This document shows, piece after piece, positions 18,146-25,812 of a DNA stretch of 64,000 bases. A program made the translations under genes and the position numbers. This DNA comes from Candidatus Saccharibacteria bacterium 49-20 (GTDB taxonomy: Bacteria > Patescibacteriota > Saccharimonadia > Saccharimonadales > Saccharimonadaceae): positions 327,892-391,891 of the forward strand of contig MKSN01000001.1 in assembly GCA_001897295.1 (NCBI GenBank). Direction: 5' to 3'. A model generated the notes under the pieces. The model was not told where the DNA came from. It saw only the letters and a program-made list of their open reading frames with translations, and did no database searches. Positions within the stretch are counted from its first letter, which is position 1, and every line of letters begins with the position of its first letter.

Positions 18146-18754
18146 ATGAAGCCTCTGACTGCTGCGAGTCCGCACGCCATTATCATGATTGGCATTCCCG
18201 GTTCTGGAAAAAGTACGTTCGCAGAACGTTTTGCTGACACGTTCAATTCTCCCATTGTGAGTGAGACGAAACTTCAGCAAGAATATGGCCTCGCTGCCGA
18301 CCAAGCGGAAAAACTCCGTGGCTCTATTCTTAAAGAGTTTATGAAATCCCACCGCACCCTTCTTATAGACGGGGGGCTTAATATCAAAGAGAAGCGAGAA
18401 GACATGGTGCGCCAGCTTGTGAAAGCCGGATTCCGCCCTCTTGTCGTGTGGGTGCAGACAGATACGAATGAAGCCTACCGTCGCGCCTCAAAACCATACC
18501 CAACAGGCTCGGGCCTCACGAGCGAAGGCTTTGATATTCTGCTTGATCAGTTTGAGGCACCTGGCGAAAAAGAGAAAATGGTGGTGATTAGCGGCAAGCA
18601 CACCTACACCTCGCAGCTCAAAATTATCCTAAAACAACTTGCGACCCCCGATCATACACAACCAAAGGTGCCGTTGAGCCCAGAACAAAAAGAAGAGGCT
18701 GCGAAAATCACCGTTCGCACCCGACCTCGTAATCGAGGAACCCTTCTTAGGTAG
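18146..18754 (+). CDS. P-loop kinase-like protein (zeta-toxin/AAA33 type)
   Basis: A 202-residue NTPase with Walker A GIPGSGKST near residues 14-22 and a kinase-like lid segment with several Arg (EAYRRASKPYPTG). LLIDGGLN near 76 could be the Walker B strand. Such proteins phosphorylate small molecules, nucleotides or RNA ends; the substrate is unknown. It is followed after 11 nt by the YgjP-type gene, so the two may be cotranscribed. Confidence 0.68.
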   Translation: MKPLTAASPHAIIMIGIPGSGKSTFAERFADTFNSPIVSETKLQQEYGLAADQAEKLRGSILKEFMKSHRTLLIDGGLNIKEKREDMVRQLVKAGFRPLVVWVQTDTNEAYRRASKPYPTGSGLTSEGFDILLDQFEAPGEKEKMVVISGKHTYTSQLKIILKQLATPDHTQPKVPLSPEQKEEAAKITVRTRPRNRGTLLR

Positions 18755-18765
18755 AAAGTATCGCT

Positions 18766-19458
18766 ATGCCAACGATTAACGATGATGAGTTTGGCGCAAT
18801 TACGGTACGAAGAAGCGCCCGGGCAACCCAAGTACGCCTGCGTGTCGCTCCTGACGGGACACTTCGCGCTTCTATGCCAGTCTATGCGCCACTGTTTCTA
18901 TTAAAACGTCTCGTAAAGTCATCGCGCCCACAGCTTCGTAAAATGCTTGCCCAGGCTCAGCCCGTCACTGCATACACAGATGGGCAGCAAATTGGAAAAA
19001 GCCATACGCTTATCGTAAAGCGAGGTAGCGCAAAGCTGAATGCGACGCGAAACAAGCAGCATATTATCGTTGAACTGCCCGAAGGATACTCGCTCTCAGA
19101 CGCAGAAGTGGTACGAAAAGTCCGCGATGCAAGCCTTACTGCGCTGCGTGTTGAGGCAAAAAGCTATCTTCCGAAACGACTGCAATATCTTGCAAATCAA
19201 CTTGGGTTTCGCTACAACAAGGTGCGCTTTTCACATGCGAGCAGTCGCTGGGGGAGTTGTAGTAGCGAAGGAACGATTAGCCTTAATATCGCTTTGATGA
19301 AATTACCCTTTGAACTTATCGATTACGTATTAATTCATGAGCTCGCGCACACCGTTGAGCTCAACCACAGTGAAGAATTCTGGAAGCTTGTTGCAATAGG
19401 CGATCCACTCTATAAGCAGCACCGTAAAGTCTTAAAAGGAGAAGCCCCTTCAATTTAG
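18766..19458 (+). CDS. YgjP-type zinc metallopeptidase-like protein (DUF45)
   Basis: A 230-residue member of the YgjP/SprT-like M48-related group. The signature is SSRWGSCSSEGTISLN near 159, then the zinc site HELAHTVELNHSEEFW near 194-209, with two His and a Glu plus a third His. Length is normal. The role of the family is unsettled (metalloprotease or metal-dependent hydrolase). It follows the P-loop kinase gene closely, with only a weak ribosome site. Confidence 0.82.
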   Translation: MPTINDDEFGAITVRRSARATQVRLRVAPDGTLRASMPVYAPLFLLKRLVKSSRPQLRKMLAQAQPVTAYTDGQQIGKSHTLIVKRGSAKLNATRNKQHIIVELPEGYSLSDAEVVRKVRDASLTALRVEAKSYLPKRLQYLANQLGFRYNKVRFSHASSRWGSCSSEGTISLNIALMKLPFELIDYVLIHELAHTVELNHSEEFWKLVAIGDPLYKQHRKVLKGEAPSI

Positions 19459-19502
19459 CCCATAGGCAGCGCCCGACACATACGCTATAATCATAAGCAA
19501 TT

Positions 19503-21131
19503 ATGCAGGTGGGTAGTGCCGAGTTTAACCACGAGGCGGCGCGTTCAATACGTGTCGTAGGTGTTATTGTGACGCCAATTTTGGCTGCCTACGCGATATT
19601 AATCTTATTTGGTGTATTCCCAAGTACGCATTTTGTGAATGCGCCTATTACTATTAGTATCTCAGTACTTTGGGTACTCATTAGTGTCTTGTATTACTTT
19701 AAGCCAGTGACTAAATCGAGCGATCAGGCAATTCGCCTCGCGTTTATTCACTTCTTTGCGCTTCTCATGTTTGTATTTGTCACAGGTTTTGCGCAGCCAT
19801 TTATCCCACTGTATGTCTTATTACTCCTGGCAAGTAACCTCTATTTCGGACGCACTGGCCTTACCCTAAGCATCCTCGCATTAATTGCCGCCGGGATCCT
19901 TGATGGCTTTATTAGGCATTCAATACTGCCTACGATCTTCGCTGAAAACGCTTTGGCAATTTTTGCGACAATCTTCCTTGGATATGCAGTCATCGCAGTA
20001 GTAAGTGCCCAAGAAACAAAGCGCCGCGCACTTCTTCACAGCCAGCAACGCGAACGCCTTCAGTATGACCGCATTCTTACGATTATGAATAACCTGTCTG
20101 ATGCCGCATTTACCACTGACGAAAAAGGCGCAATTCTTATGTACAATGCAGCCTGTCTTGACCTGCTTGATACAAACGACAGCCTCAAAAGTAAGAATAT
20201 CGGCGAGCTCTTTAAGCTGACCGACAAGGATAATGAATCGGTGAGCCTCATGGACTTGCTGAAAGAATCAACCCGCACCACACGGCGCGACGACCTCAAT
20301 CACAGTTACGGCGACGGCGAGTCAATTCGTCTTGAGATAACCTTCGCACCAATTCGCAGTAACTATAGCCTTAGCAAGAAGCGCGACGAATTGGGTGGCT
20401 ACATCCTTATTATGCGTGATGTCACGAAGCAAAAGAGCCTTGAGGAAGAGCGGGATGAGTTTATTAGTGTCGTAAGCCATGAACTTCGTACGCCTATTAC
20501 AATCGTCGAAGGAACGCTCTCGAACCTTGACGTCTTGATGCACCAGCAAAAGCTACCTGACGCGAAACTGCTTGGATCGAACATTACTACCGCTCACGAC
20601 CAGGTACTGTACCTAGCGAAAATGGTGAACGACCTCAGTACACTTTCGCGTGCAGAGCGCGGCGTTGCCGATAGCCCAGAGCAAATTGACGTCGAAGACT
20701 TGCTCCACACCATGCATCAACGCTACGAGAAAGAAGCTGAAGCAAACAAACTGCACCTGAACCTTGACTTAGGCGCTAGGCTCGGCACGGTAAATGTCAG
20801 CCGGCTCTATCTTGAAGAGCTGCTTCAAAACTTTATCACTAATGCCATCAAGTACACCCACCAGGGAAGTGTGACCATTATCGCAAAGCGCACAAAGGGC
20901 ATCGTGAGGTTTACTGTCAGTGATACGGGTATTGGTATTAGCCGTAGCGACCAAAACAAGGTATTTAATAAGTTTTATCGTAGCGAGGACTACCGTATTC
21001 GCGAGACAAATGGTACAGGCCTTGGCCTCTACGTTTCAACCAAGCTCGCCCACAAACTTCACACCCAAATTGAGCTAAAGAGCCGTATCAACCACGGATC
21101 GTCGTTTAGTTTTGAACTTCCGGTCGAATAA
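19503..21131 (+). CDS. Membrane sensor histidine kinase with PAS domain
   Basis: A 542-residue orphan kinase. Residues 1-170 contain about six hydrophobic segments, forming a membrane sensor. A PAS-like domain (MNNLSDAAFTTDEKGAILMYN) starts near 197. The HisKA phospho-acceptor is in SHELRTPITIVEG, near residue 325. The ATP-binding HATPase_c domain has N (NAIKYTHQG), G1 (DTGIGIS) and G2 (GTGLGLY) boxes. No response regulator is adjacent. The -10 TATAAT at 19486-19491 leaves a leader of about 5 nt. The 3' end overlaps the convergent GT2 gene by 26 nt. Confidence 0.88.
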   Translation: MQVGSAEFNHEAARSIRVVGVIVTPILAAYAILILFGVFPSTHFVNAPITISISVLWVLISVLYYFKPVTKSSDQAIRLAFIHFFALLMFVFVTGFAQPFIPLYVLLLLASNLYFGRTGLTLSILALIAAGILDGFIRHSILPTIFAENALAIFATIFLGYAVIAVVSAQETKRRALLHSQQRERLQYDRILTIMNNLSDAAFTTDEKGAILMYNAACLDLLDTNDSLKSKNIGELFKLTDKDNESVSLMDLLKESTRTTRRDDLNHSYGDGESIRLEITFAPIRSNYSLSKKRDELGGYILIMRDVTKQKSLEEERDEFISVVSHELRTPITIVEGTLSNLDVLMHQQKLPDAKLLGSNITTAHDQVLYLAKMVNDLSTLSRAERGVADSPEQIDVEDLLHTMHQRYEKEAEANKLHLNLDLGARLGTVNVSRLYLEELLQNFITNAIKYTHQGSVTIIAKRTKGIVRFTVSDTGIGISRSDQNKVFNKFYRSEDYRIRETNGTGLGLYVSTKLAHKLHTQIELKSRINHGSSFSFELPVE

Positions 21132-22242
21132 GTCGACCTTTCCACTTCACCGTACGACGTGTGTATTGAAGCGCGCTTGCAATCACGAGCACAGCTTCTT
21201 GCAGTACGATAACAGGCCAAAGCAAGGCGCCGAGTAGCCAACCATGACGCCAGACCCGACGCGTATATAGTGCATACAGCGTACAGTAGCCGAGCGCAAC
21301 AATGAAGGTAGTGAGGGCGAGTGGCGGCGAAATGAGTCCCGCAGGAAGAAAGATAGCGAGCGTCACGAAAGGCACGAGTAGCAATAAAAGATCTAGAAAC
21401 GCAATAATAGAGAGCGCGACCTGCGATCCAAGCAATGGATAGATAAGGCGAACACTGGTAATAAGCTGTGAACGCCATTTCTTTTCAAAGGCGACCCCGA
21501 AGTGCGCCGAGCCAAGCAGAAAATGATATTCATTCGTAGCTGCAAGCTCTGCGGCAATCTTCGCTTCGGGCTGCACGGCATTCTTGAATGACTTAAAGCC
21601 ATCAAAACGACTTAGCAATAGTTCTCGTCGAATCAACCATGCGTTACTTGCCGTAGACGGCCACAAGCGACGATTAAAGATAAGTTCCCAGAAATAACGC
21701 AGGGGCGACATAATAATGCTCGCTCGCCACCCATCTTCACGACGAGGCAGCACTGACACCATTGAGGCTCGGTGGACGAGCGCATAGCGCACCGTGTGCT
21801 CAATCGCTTCGGGCGAAAGGCGTGTGTCAACGTCCATAAAGAGCACATATGTGCCACTCGCTTCCTCTAAAAGGCCTTGGAGTGCGTGATTCTTACCCAG
21901 CCACCCCTTTGGCAGTGCAGACCCTTGTACGAACCGTACGCCCTCGCTGGCGAATGACTTAATAAGCGCCGACGTATCGTCACCGGAAACGTCGTCGAGT
22001 ACGATGATTTCAAGTTTTTGATAGTCAGATGTAATGACTTTCTGCAAGCAATCGATAAGCGCGTGAGCTTCATTGCGTGCCGGTATACATACAGTGACAC
22101 TTGGAAGGTCGGTATCCCGACCCAGTTTTGAGTGGTACGCGGGAGGTGTGCTACGCGTGATACTGCGTAGAAGCTGACGGAACATCAGCACAAGCACCGC
22201 GATCAGGACTATATTGGTGATGTATAAAATAACCTCAAGCAT
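21106..22242 (-). CDS. Membrane glycosyltransferase family 2
   Basis: GT-A fold transferase of 378 residues with an N-terminal membrane helix (3-25), the catalytic domain VTVCIPARNEAHALIDCLQ near 49, DDVSGDDT near 81, the metal-binding FMDVDTRLSP near 133, and about three C-terminal membrane helices. It resembles CrtQ/hopanoid-type glycosyltransferases. It likely glycosylates a lipid or exported polymer at the membrane; acceptor unknown. Predicted leader about 4 nt (TATGAT on the minus strand near 22250). Confidence 0.8.
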   Translation of the reverse strand: MLEVILYITNIVLIAVLVLMFRQLLRSITRSTPPAYHSKLGRDTDLPSVTVCIPARNEAHALIDCLQKVITSDYQKLEIIVLDDVSGDDTSALIKSFASEGVRFVQGSALPKGWLGKNHALQGLLEEASGTYVLFMDVDTRLSPEAIEHTVRYALVHRASMVSVLPRREDGWRASIIMSPLRYFWELIFNRRLWPSTASNAWLIRRELLLSRFDGFKSFKNAVQPEAKIAAELAATNEYHFLLGSAHFGVAFEKKWRSQLITSVRLIYPLLGSQVALSIIAFLDLLLLLVPFVTLAIFLPAGLISPPLALTTFIVALGYCTLYALYTRRVWRHGWLLGALLWPVIVLQEAVLVIASALQYTRRTVKWKGRLIRPEVQN

Positions 22243-22283
22243 CTTCTGTGCTCATCATACACTACCGCGCGCCAGATGTCATA

Positions 22284-22312
22284 TTGACGTTTGACCACTG
22301 ATACGCTACACT
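22284..22312 (+). promoter_or_regulatory. Classical promoter of secE-nusG
   Basis: TTGACG (22284-22289), 17-nt spacer, TACACT (22307-22312). Start predicted near 22319, giving a 42-nt leader. Confidence 0.65.
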
Positions 22313-22322
22313 ACATATTGAC

Positions 22323-22340
22323 AGTCTGCAGAAGCAGACT
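22323..22340 (+). promoter_or_regulatory. Hairpin in the secE leader
   Basis: AGTCTGC-AGAA-GCAGACT, a perfect 7-bp stem, at the very 5' end of the predicted mRNA. It could protect the 5' end or act as an attenuator with the following ATTTTATTT. Confidence 0.45.
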
Positions 22341-22360
22341 ATTTTATTTGGGAGGAAAAA

Positions 22361-22702
22361 GTGGCAGAAGGTAAGAAAGTCACTCGCATTACCGCCAAGG
22401 ACGACGCTCCGAAGGCTGCAAAGCCCGCAAAAGCAACTCCATCAAAGGCTGTAAAAGCTCGCAAAGTCACTAAAAAGACTGATGCAGTAGCAACCGAGGA
22501 AACAACAAAGAAAAGTGTATGGGCGCGTATTGGCGGCTACTTTAAAGGTGCGTGGCAAGAACTTCGTCAAGTTCGTTGGCCAAACCGTAAAGCAACTTGG
22601 GCACTGACTGTTGCGGTTATTCTGTTCAGCCTGTTTTTCATGGCGTTGATCGTCCTCCTCGACATGTTCTTCAAATGGATTTTTGAACTTATTATTGCGT
22701 AA
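22361..22702 (+). CDS. secE: SecE preprotein translocase subunit
   Basis: Essential subunit of the SecYEG channel. At 113 residues it has a Lys/Ala-rich soluble N-terminal extension (1-45), then the conserved amphipathic segment and single helix: ELRQVRWPNRKATWALTVAV near 66-85, followed by the membrane span to about 110. Start is GTG, preceded by GGGAGG. It forms an operon with nusG, 13 nt downstream. Confidence 0.92.
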   Translation: MAEGKKVTRITAKDDAPKAAKPAKATPSKAVKARKVTKKTDAVATEETTKKSVWARIGGYFKGAWQELRQVRWPNRKATWALTVAVILFSLFFMALIVLLDMFFKWIFELIIA

Positions 22703-22715
22703 AAGGAAAAGGTAA

Positions 22716-23264
22716 ATGACAAAGAATCGATACGACTCATCACGACAATGGTACGCGATCCACACCTACAGTGGATACGAAGAGAAGGTAGCTGAAAGCA
22801 TTCGCCAGCGTATTAACGCGGTTGATATGGCCGACAAAATCTTCGACGTAATGGTACCGAAGGAAAAGCAAATTGAAATCAAGAACGGTAAGCGCAAGGT
22901 AGTAGAGAAAAAAATCTTCCAAGGCTACGCACTTGTTGAGATGAAGCTCACCGACGAAACTTGGTACATTGTCCGTAACACCCCTGGTGTAACCGGCTTC
23001 GTAGGCACAAGCACACAGCCAACCCCAGTTTCTGATCAAGAAATCTCAAAGATTAAGAAGCGCATGGGCGTTGAAGACCCTAAGCACCAAATCGACTTCT
23101 CAGAAGGCGAAGTGGTCAGCATTACCGACGGCCCATTCAAGGGATTCGACGGTGCTATTTCTGAAATCGACAACGTGAAGGGTAAGGTGAAGGTCATGGT
23201 CAGCATGTTTGGTCGTGACACTTCAGTCGAGCTCGACGCATTGCAGGTGAAGAAAGTTTCATAG
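22716..23264 (+). CDS. nusG: Transcription termination/antitermination factor NusG
   Basis: Binds RNA polymerase and couples it with Rho or the ribosome. The 182-residue protein has the NGN domain (QWYAIHTYSGYEEKVAESI at 11-29; FQGYALVEM near 68; RNTPGVTGFVG near 88) and the C-terminal KOW domain (EGEVVSITDGPFKGFDGAIS near 130). Standard length. Second gene of secE-nusG, with AAAGGAAAAGG upstream; ended by a terminator at 23279-23311. Confidence 0.95.
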   Translation: MTKNRYDSSRQWYAIHTYSGYEEKVAESIRQRINAVDMADKIFDVMVPKEKQIEIKNGKRKVVEKKIFQGYALVEMKLTDETWYIVRNTPGVTGFVGTSTQPTPVSDQEISKIKKRMGVEDPKHQIDFSEGEVVSITDGPFKGFDGAISEIDNVKGKVKVMVSMFGRDTSVELDALQVKKVS

Positions 23265-23278
23265 TTTATGCTTATGAA

Positions 23279-23311
23279 CAGAGAGGGGTCGTGACAAGCG
23301 GCCTCTTTTTT
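23279..23311 (+). terminator. nusG terminator
   Basis: Imperfect stem AGAGG...CCTCT followed by six T. It is directly followed by the TATAAT (23314-23319) of rplK. Confidence 0.6.
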
Positions 23312-23313
23312 GT

Positions 23314-23379
23314 TATAATAATCAAGTTACGCACTAAATATCGCAAATGCTTCAACAAATTGCGATCATAATATTTAGT
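23314..23379 (+). promoter_or_regulatory. rplK promoter and structured leader
   Basis: TATAAT at 23314-23319 gives a start near 23326 and a 74-nt leader. ACTAAATAT (23333-23341) pairs with ATATTTAGT (ending 23379), and CGCAA with TTGCG inside it with a bulge. A candidate autoregulatory site for L11 or L1. Confidence 0.55.
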
Positions 23380-23399
23380 ACAAAAGGAATTTTAGAAAA

Positions 23400-23825
23400 A
23401 TGGCAAAGCAAGTAATTGGTAACTTGAAGCTCCGTATCCCTGCTGGTCGTGCGACCGCTGGTCCTCCAGTTGGTTCAACACTCGGTCAATGGGGTCTTAA
23501 CATGATGGACTTCATTAACCCATTCAACGACGCAACAAAAGACCTCCAGGGTAAGGACGTTATCGTACACATCCAAGTGTTCGAAGACCGTACTTTCGCA
23601 TGGAAGTCACTTGGTCAACCCGTTGACGACCTTATCCGTGAAAAGATTGGTATCAAAAAGGGAAGTGCCAAGCCACACTCTGAGAAGGTTGGAAAGATCA
23701 CTCGTGCTCAGCTCGAAGAAATCGCTGAAATCAAGAAAGATCAACTCAACGCTATCGACCTCGAAGGTGCTGTAAAGGTTATCGCCGGAACCGCACGTTC
23801 AATGGGTGTCGAAATCGCTGAATAA
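23400..23825 (+). CDS. rplK: 50S ribosomal protein L11
   Basis: L11 of the GTPase-associated centre, 141 residues. N-terminal domain starts KLRIPAGRATAGPPVGSTLGQ (about residues 11-30), with the Pro-rich GPPVG loop, and the C-terminal rRNA-binding domain contains GSAKPHSEKVGKITRAQLEE. Length is normal. In most bacteria rplA follows directly; here it is 5.3 kb away. Leader with hairpin upstream, terminator downstream. Confidence 0.96.
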   Translation: MAKQVIGNLKLRIPAGRATAGPPVGSTLGQWGLNMMDFINPFNDATKDLQGKDVIVHIQVFEDRTFAWKSLGQPVDDLIREKIGIKKGSAKPHSEKVGKITRAQLEEIAEIKKDQLNAIDLEGAVKVIAGTARSMGVEIAE

Positions 23826-23844
23826 GACCGCCTATATATCAAGA

Positions 23845-23871
23845 AATCACCTCGCTAAGGGGTGATTTTTT
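23845..23871 (+). terminator. rplK terminator
   Basis: AATCACCTC-GCTAA-GGGGTGATT followed by a T tract. Confidence 0.85.
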
Positions 23872-23886
23872 GATTTCTAGCAGCTC

Positions 23887-23895
23887 TGCTACAAT
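23887..23895 (+). promoter_or_regulatory. Extended -10 (TGC-TACAAT) of pilin gene 2
   Basis: TACAAT at 23890-23895 sets +1 at 23902. In-frame starts before 23903 are excluded. Confidence 0.65.
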
Positions 23896-23902
23896 GATGA
23901 CA

Positions 23903-24850
23903 ATGGTTCGTGGGCAAAAACACACACAAGGGTTTACTATTGTTGAACTTCTCATCGTAGTGGTAGTTATCGCTATTCTTGCTGCAATTACGATCGTTGC
24001 TTACACTGGCATACAGAATCGTGCCAAATCTTCAGCAGCAGCCGCGACAGCAGGCCAATTTGGTAAGAAGCTCGCCATCTACGCCCAAACGAATAGTGGG
24101 CAGTATCCGGCAGATACCACGGCGCTCCAGACCTTCCTTAATGTCACACTGGGTGAGAATGATAGGTATATCGTTGATAACTCCCTGAACCCTGCTCAGT
24201 TTTGCGTATCCGTCACTGAAGGGACGCTCGCACAAAGCTATGCCTCTACCAGCGCCAGTATCGACGCAGTAGAGGGCACGTGCGTCACAAATCTTGCTAA
24301 TAACCCGAGCTATGAATCTATTGGAACTTCAGGCACGCACTATAACGCTACCTCAAGCTACAATACAACATGGTCGACCAGTGGAAGCCGCTCGCTACAG
24401 CTTCACTCTACAAGAACGGCAAATGGCGAGGCAATGCGTTTCATTCAAGGTGCTTTTGCGACCATGGGTGTCGCTACAGTTGGCAACACCTACACTTACT
24501 CACTCGACATGCGTAGTCTTGGGGTATTTGCGCTTAACGACGCCGCACAGCGCAAGATTCGCCTTCGTATTGATGGAGCGACGGGCGGATCGGTCTCTGC
24601 GCAACTCCCTAACGCAGCGGGCAACCAGCGCCTTACCACGACTTCAGTCATTCCAACGGGAACGATTGGGGTTATATTTCAAGCCGACCACTGGGGAACC
24701 TCGACCGACCCCGACGTCTTAATTGACTCTGTCATGATTACCGAAGGTGCAACCCAATACGAATTTGGTGATGGTAACTCTAAGGGATGGTGGTGGAAGG
24801 GAACTCCCAACGAATCCCAGTCCGTAGGCCCTGCGAAAGTACTCAACTAA
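23903..24850 (+). CDS. Type IV pilin-like protein 2 with lectin-like C-terminal domain
   Basis: A 315-residue prepilin, twice the size of the other two pilins here. A 10-residue leader ending in Gly precedes FTIVELLIVVVVIAILAAIT with Glu at +5. A pilin-like body runs to about residue 130. From about 132 (NLANNPSYESIGTSG) to the end the protein has the layout of a CBM4/9-type beta-sandwich: SRSLQLHSTR, TYTYSLDMRS, DPDVLIDSVMITEG and a WWWKG aromatic patch near the end. It may be a pilus tip or adhesive subunit that binds glycans on a host cell. The carbohydrate-binding assignment is by pattern only. Monocistronic, leaderless. Confidence 0.75.
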   Translation: MVRGQKHTQGFTIVELLIVVVVIAILAAITIVAYTGIQNRAKSSAAAATAGQFGKKLAIYAQTNSGQYPADTTALQTFLNVTLGENDRYIVDNSLNPAQFCVSVTEGTLAQSYASTSASIDAVEGTCVTNLANNPSYESIGTSGTHYNATSSYNTTWSTSGSRSLQLHSTRTANGEAMRFIQGAFATMGVATVGNTYTYSLDMRSLGVFALNDAAQRKIRLRIDGATGGSVSAQLPNAAGNQRLTTTSVIPTGTIGVIFQADHWGTSTDPDVLIDSVMITEGATQYEFGDGNSKGWWWKGTPNESQSVGPAKVLN

Positions 24851-24872
24851 CACTGCCGTGCGTCCTGCATAT

Positions 24873-24905
24873 AAAAAATAACCCCTTCGTGGGGTTATTT
24901 TTATG
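24873..24905. terminator. Bidirectional terminator
   Basis: AAATAACCCC-TTCG-TGGGGTTATTT with A tract before and T tract after, serving pilin 2 and the convergent membrane gene. Confidence 0.85.
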
Positions 24906-24918
24906 AGCCATCTTCTTA

Positions 24919-25803
24919 TTAGAACATTCGTCCAAGTGTAATGAAGATAGTTCCAAGTATACCAAGTACGATTGGAAGTCCGAATACCGCCACGATCACG
25001 ATAAGGAGTACCTTAAGCCATACTGGCATAGGTTGCGCAACAGGCACGCCCGCTGCTTGTGCGGCAGCAATCTCTTCAGCACGCTCTTTGATGCGCCGAT
25101 CACGGTGCTTCATCGCGTACACCCAGTGGAAGATGACGGTAATTACTACTGATGTCGAAAGGAGAATCGAGAACGCAGCGATACCTCGACCGTAGATGTC
25201 AGGAAGCGTGTAATTCAGACTGTTCGAGAACACACTCGGAATGAGGTAGAGGAAGAACGCAACCGTAATTCCAATTGAAACCTTCGCGCTACGAGCGATT
25301 GCGGTATCTGCAAATCGCGAGTGAAGTAGCCCAAAAATAAGTAGGTCAGCAAAGAGTGCGTAGAACATCAAACGATACAGGTCGCCAACCACCGCACCAG
25401 AGAACACCTCCCAGATGCCGAGCGCTGCCGTTATGAAGCTCGTAATCGCTAAGCCCACAAGCACATTTAGTGCAACTTCATCGGCGGTCGAATTACGCTC
25501 GTTTGTTGCCGCGCCAATAAGCGCCACGGCAATAAGCGAATGAATAACCATAATGAATGTCGTCCAAAGTGATCGTGCAACGACATCGTTGATTTCACCA
25601 ACCAAGACCGCAGAAATCGAAATGACCGCCGAGACAATGAGTCCTCCGATAAGAATATAGAAGAACCATTTACGAATTGTGGTTGCACGTGAGTGGCGTG
25701 CTTCGCTTTCTTGCACCACCACGACTTGCTCTTCTGGTGCCTCAGCGACAACTTGCGCGTCGGTTTCCGGTGTGTCTTTTTCTTTAGTAGTATCTTCGCT
25801 CAT
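24919..25803 (-). CDS. Polytopic membrane protein of unknown function
   Basis: A 294-residue protein with an acidic N-terminal tail (1-40) and about seven or eight hydrophobic segments. It resembles integral membrane proteins of the DUF5671 kind, but I cannot assign a role. It lies 9 nt after the FAD-linked oxidase gene on the same strand, with AGGAGG before its ATG, so the two are likely cotranscribed. A function in anchoring or accepting electrons from that oxidase is possible but not shown. Confidence 0.7.
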   Translation of the reverse strand: MSEDTTKEKDTPETDAQVVAEAPEEQVVVVQESEARHSRATTIRKWFFYILIGGLIVSAVISISAVLVGEINDVVARSLWTTFIMVIHSLIAVALIGAATNERNSTADEVALNVLVGLAITSFITAALGIWEVFSGAVVGDLYRLMFYALFADLLIFGLLHSRFADTAIARSAKVSIGITVAFFLYLIPSVFSNSLNYTLPDIYGRGIAAFSILLSTSVVITVIFHWVYAMKHRDRRIKERAEEIAAAQAAGVPVAQPMPVWLKVLLIVIVAVFGLPIVLGILGTIFITLGRMF

Positions 25804-25812
25804 ATATACCTC

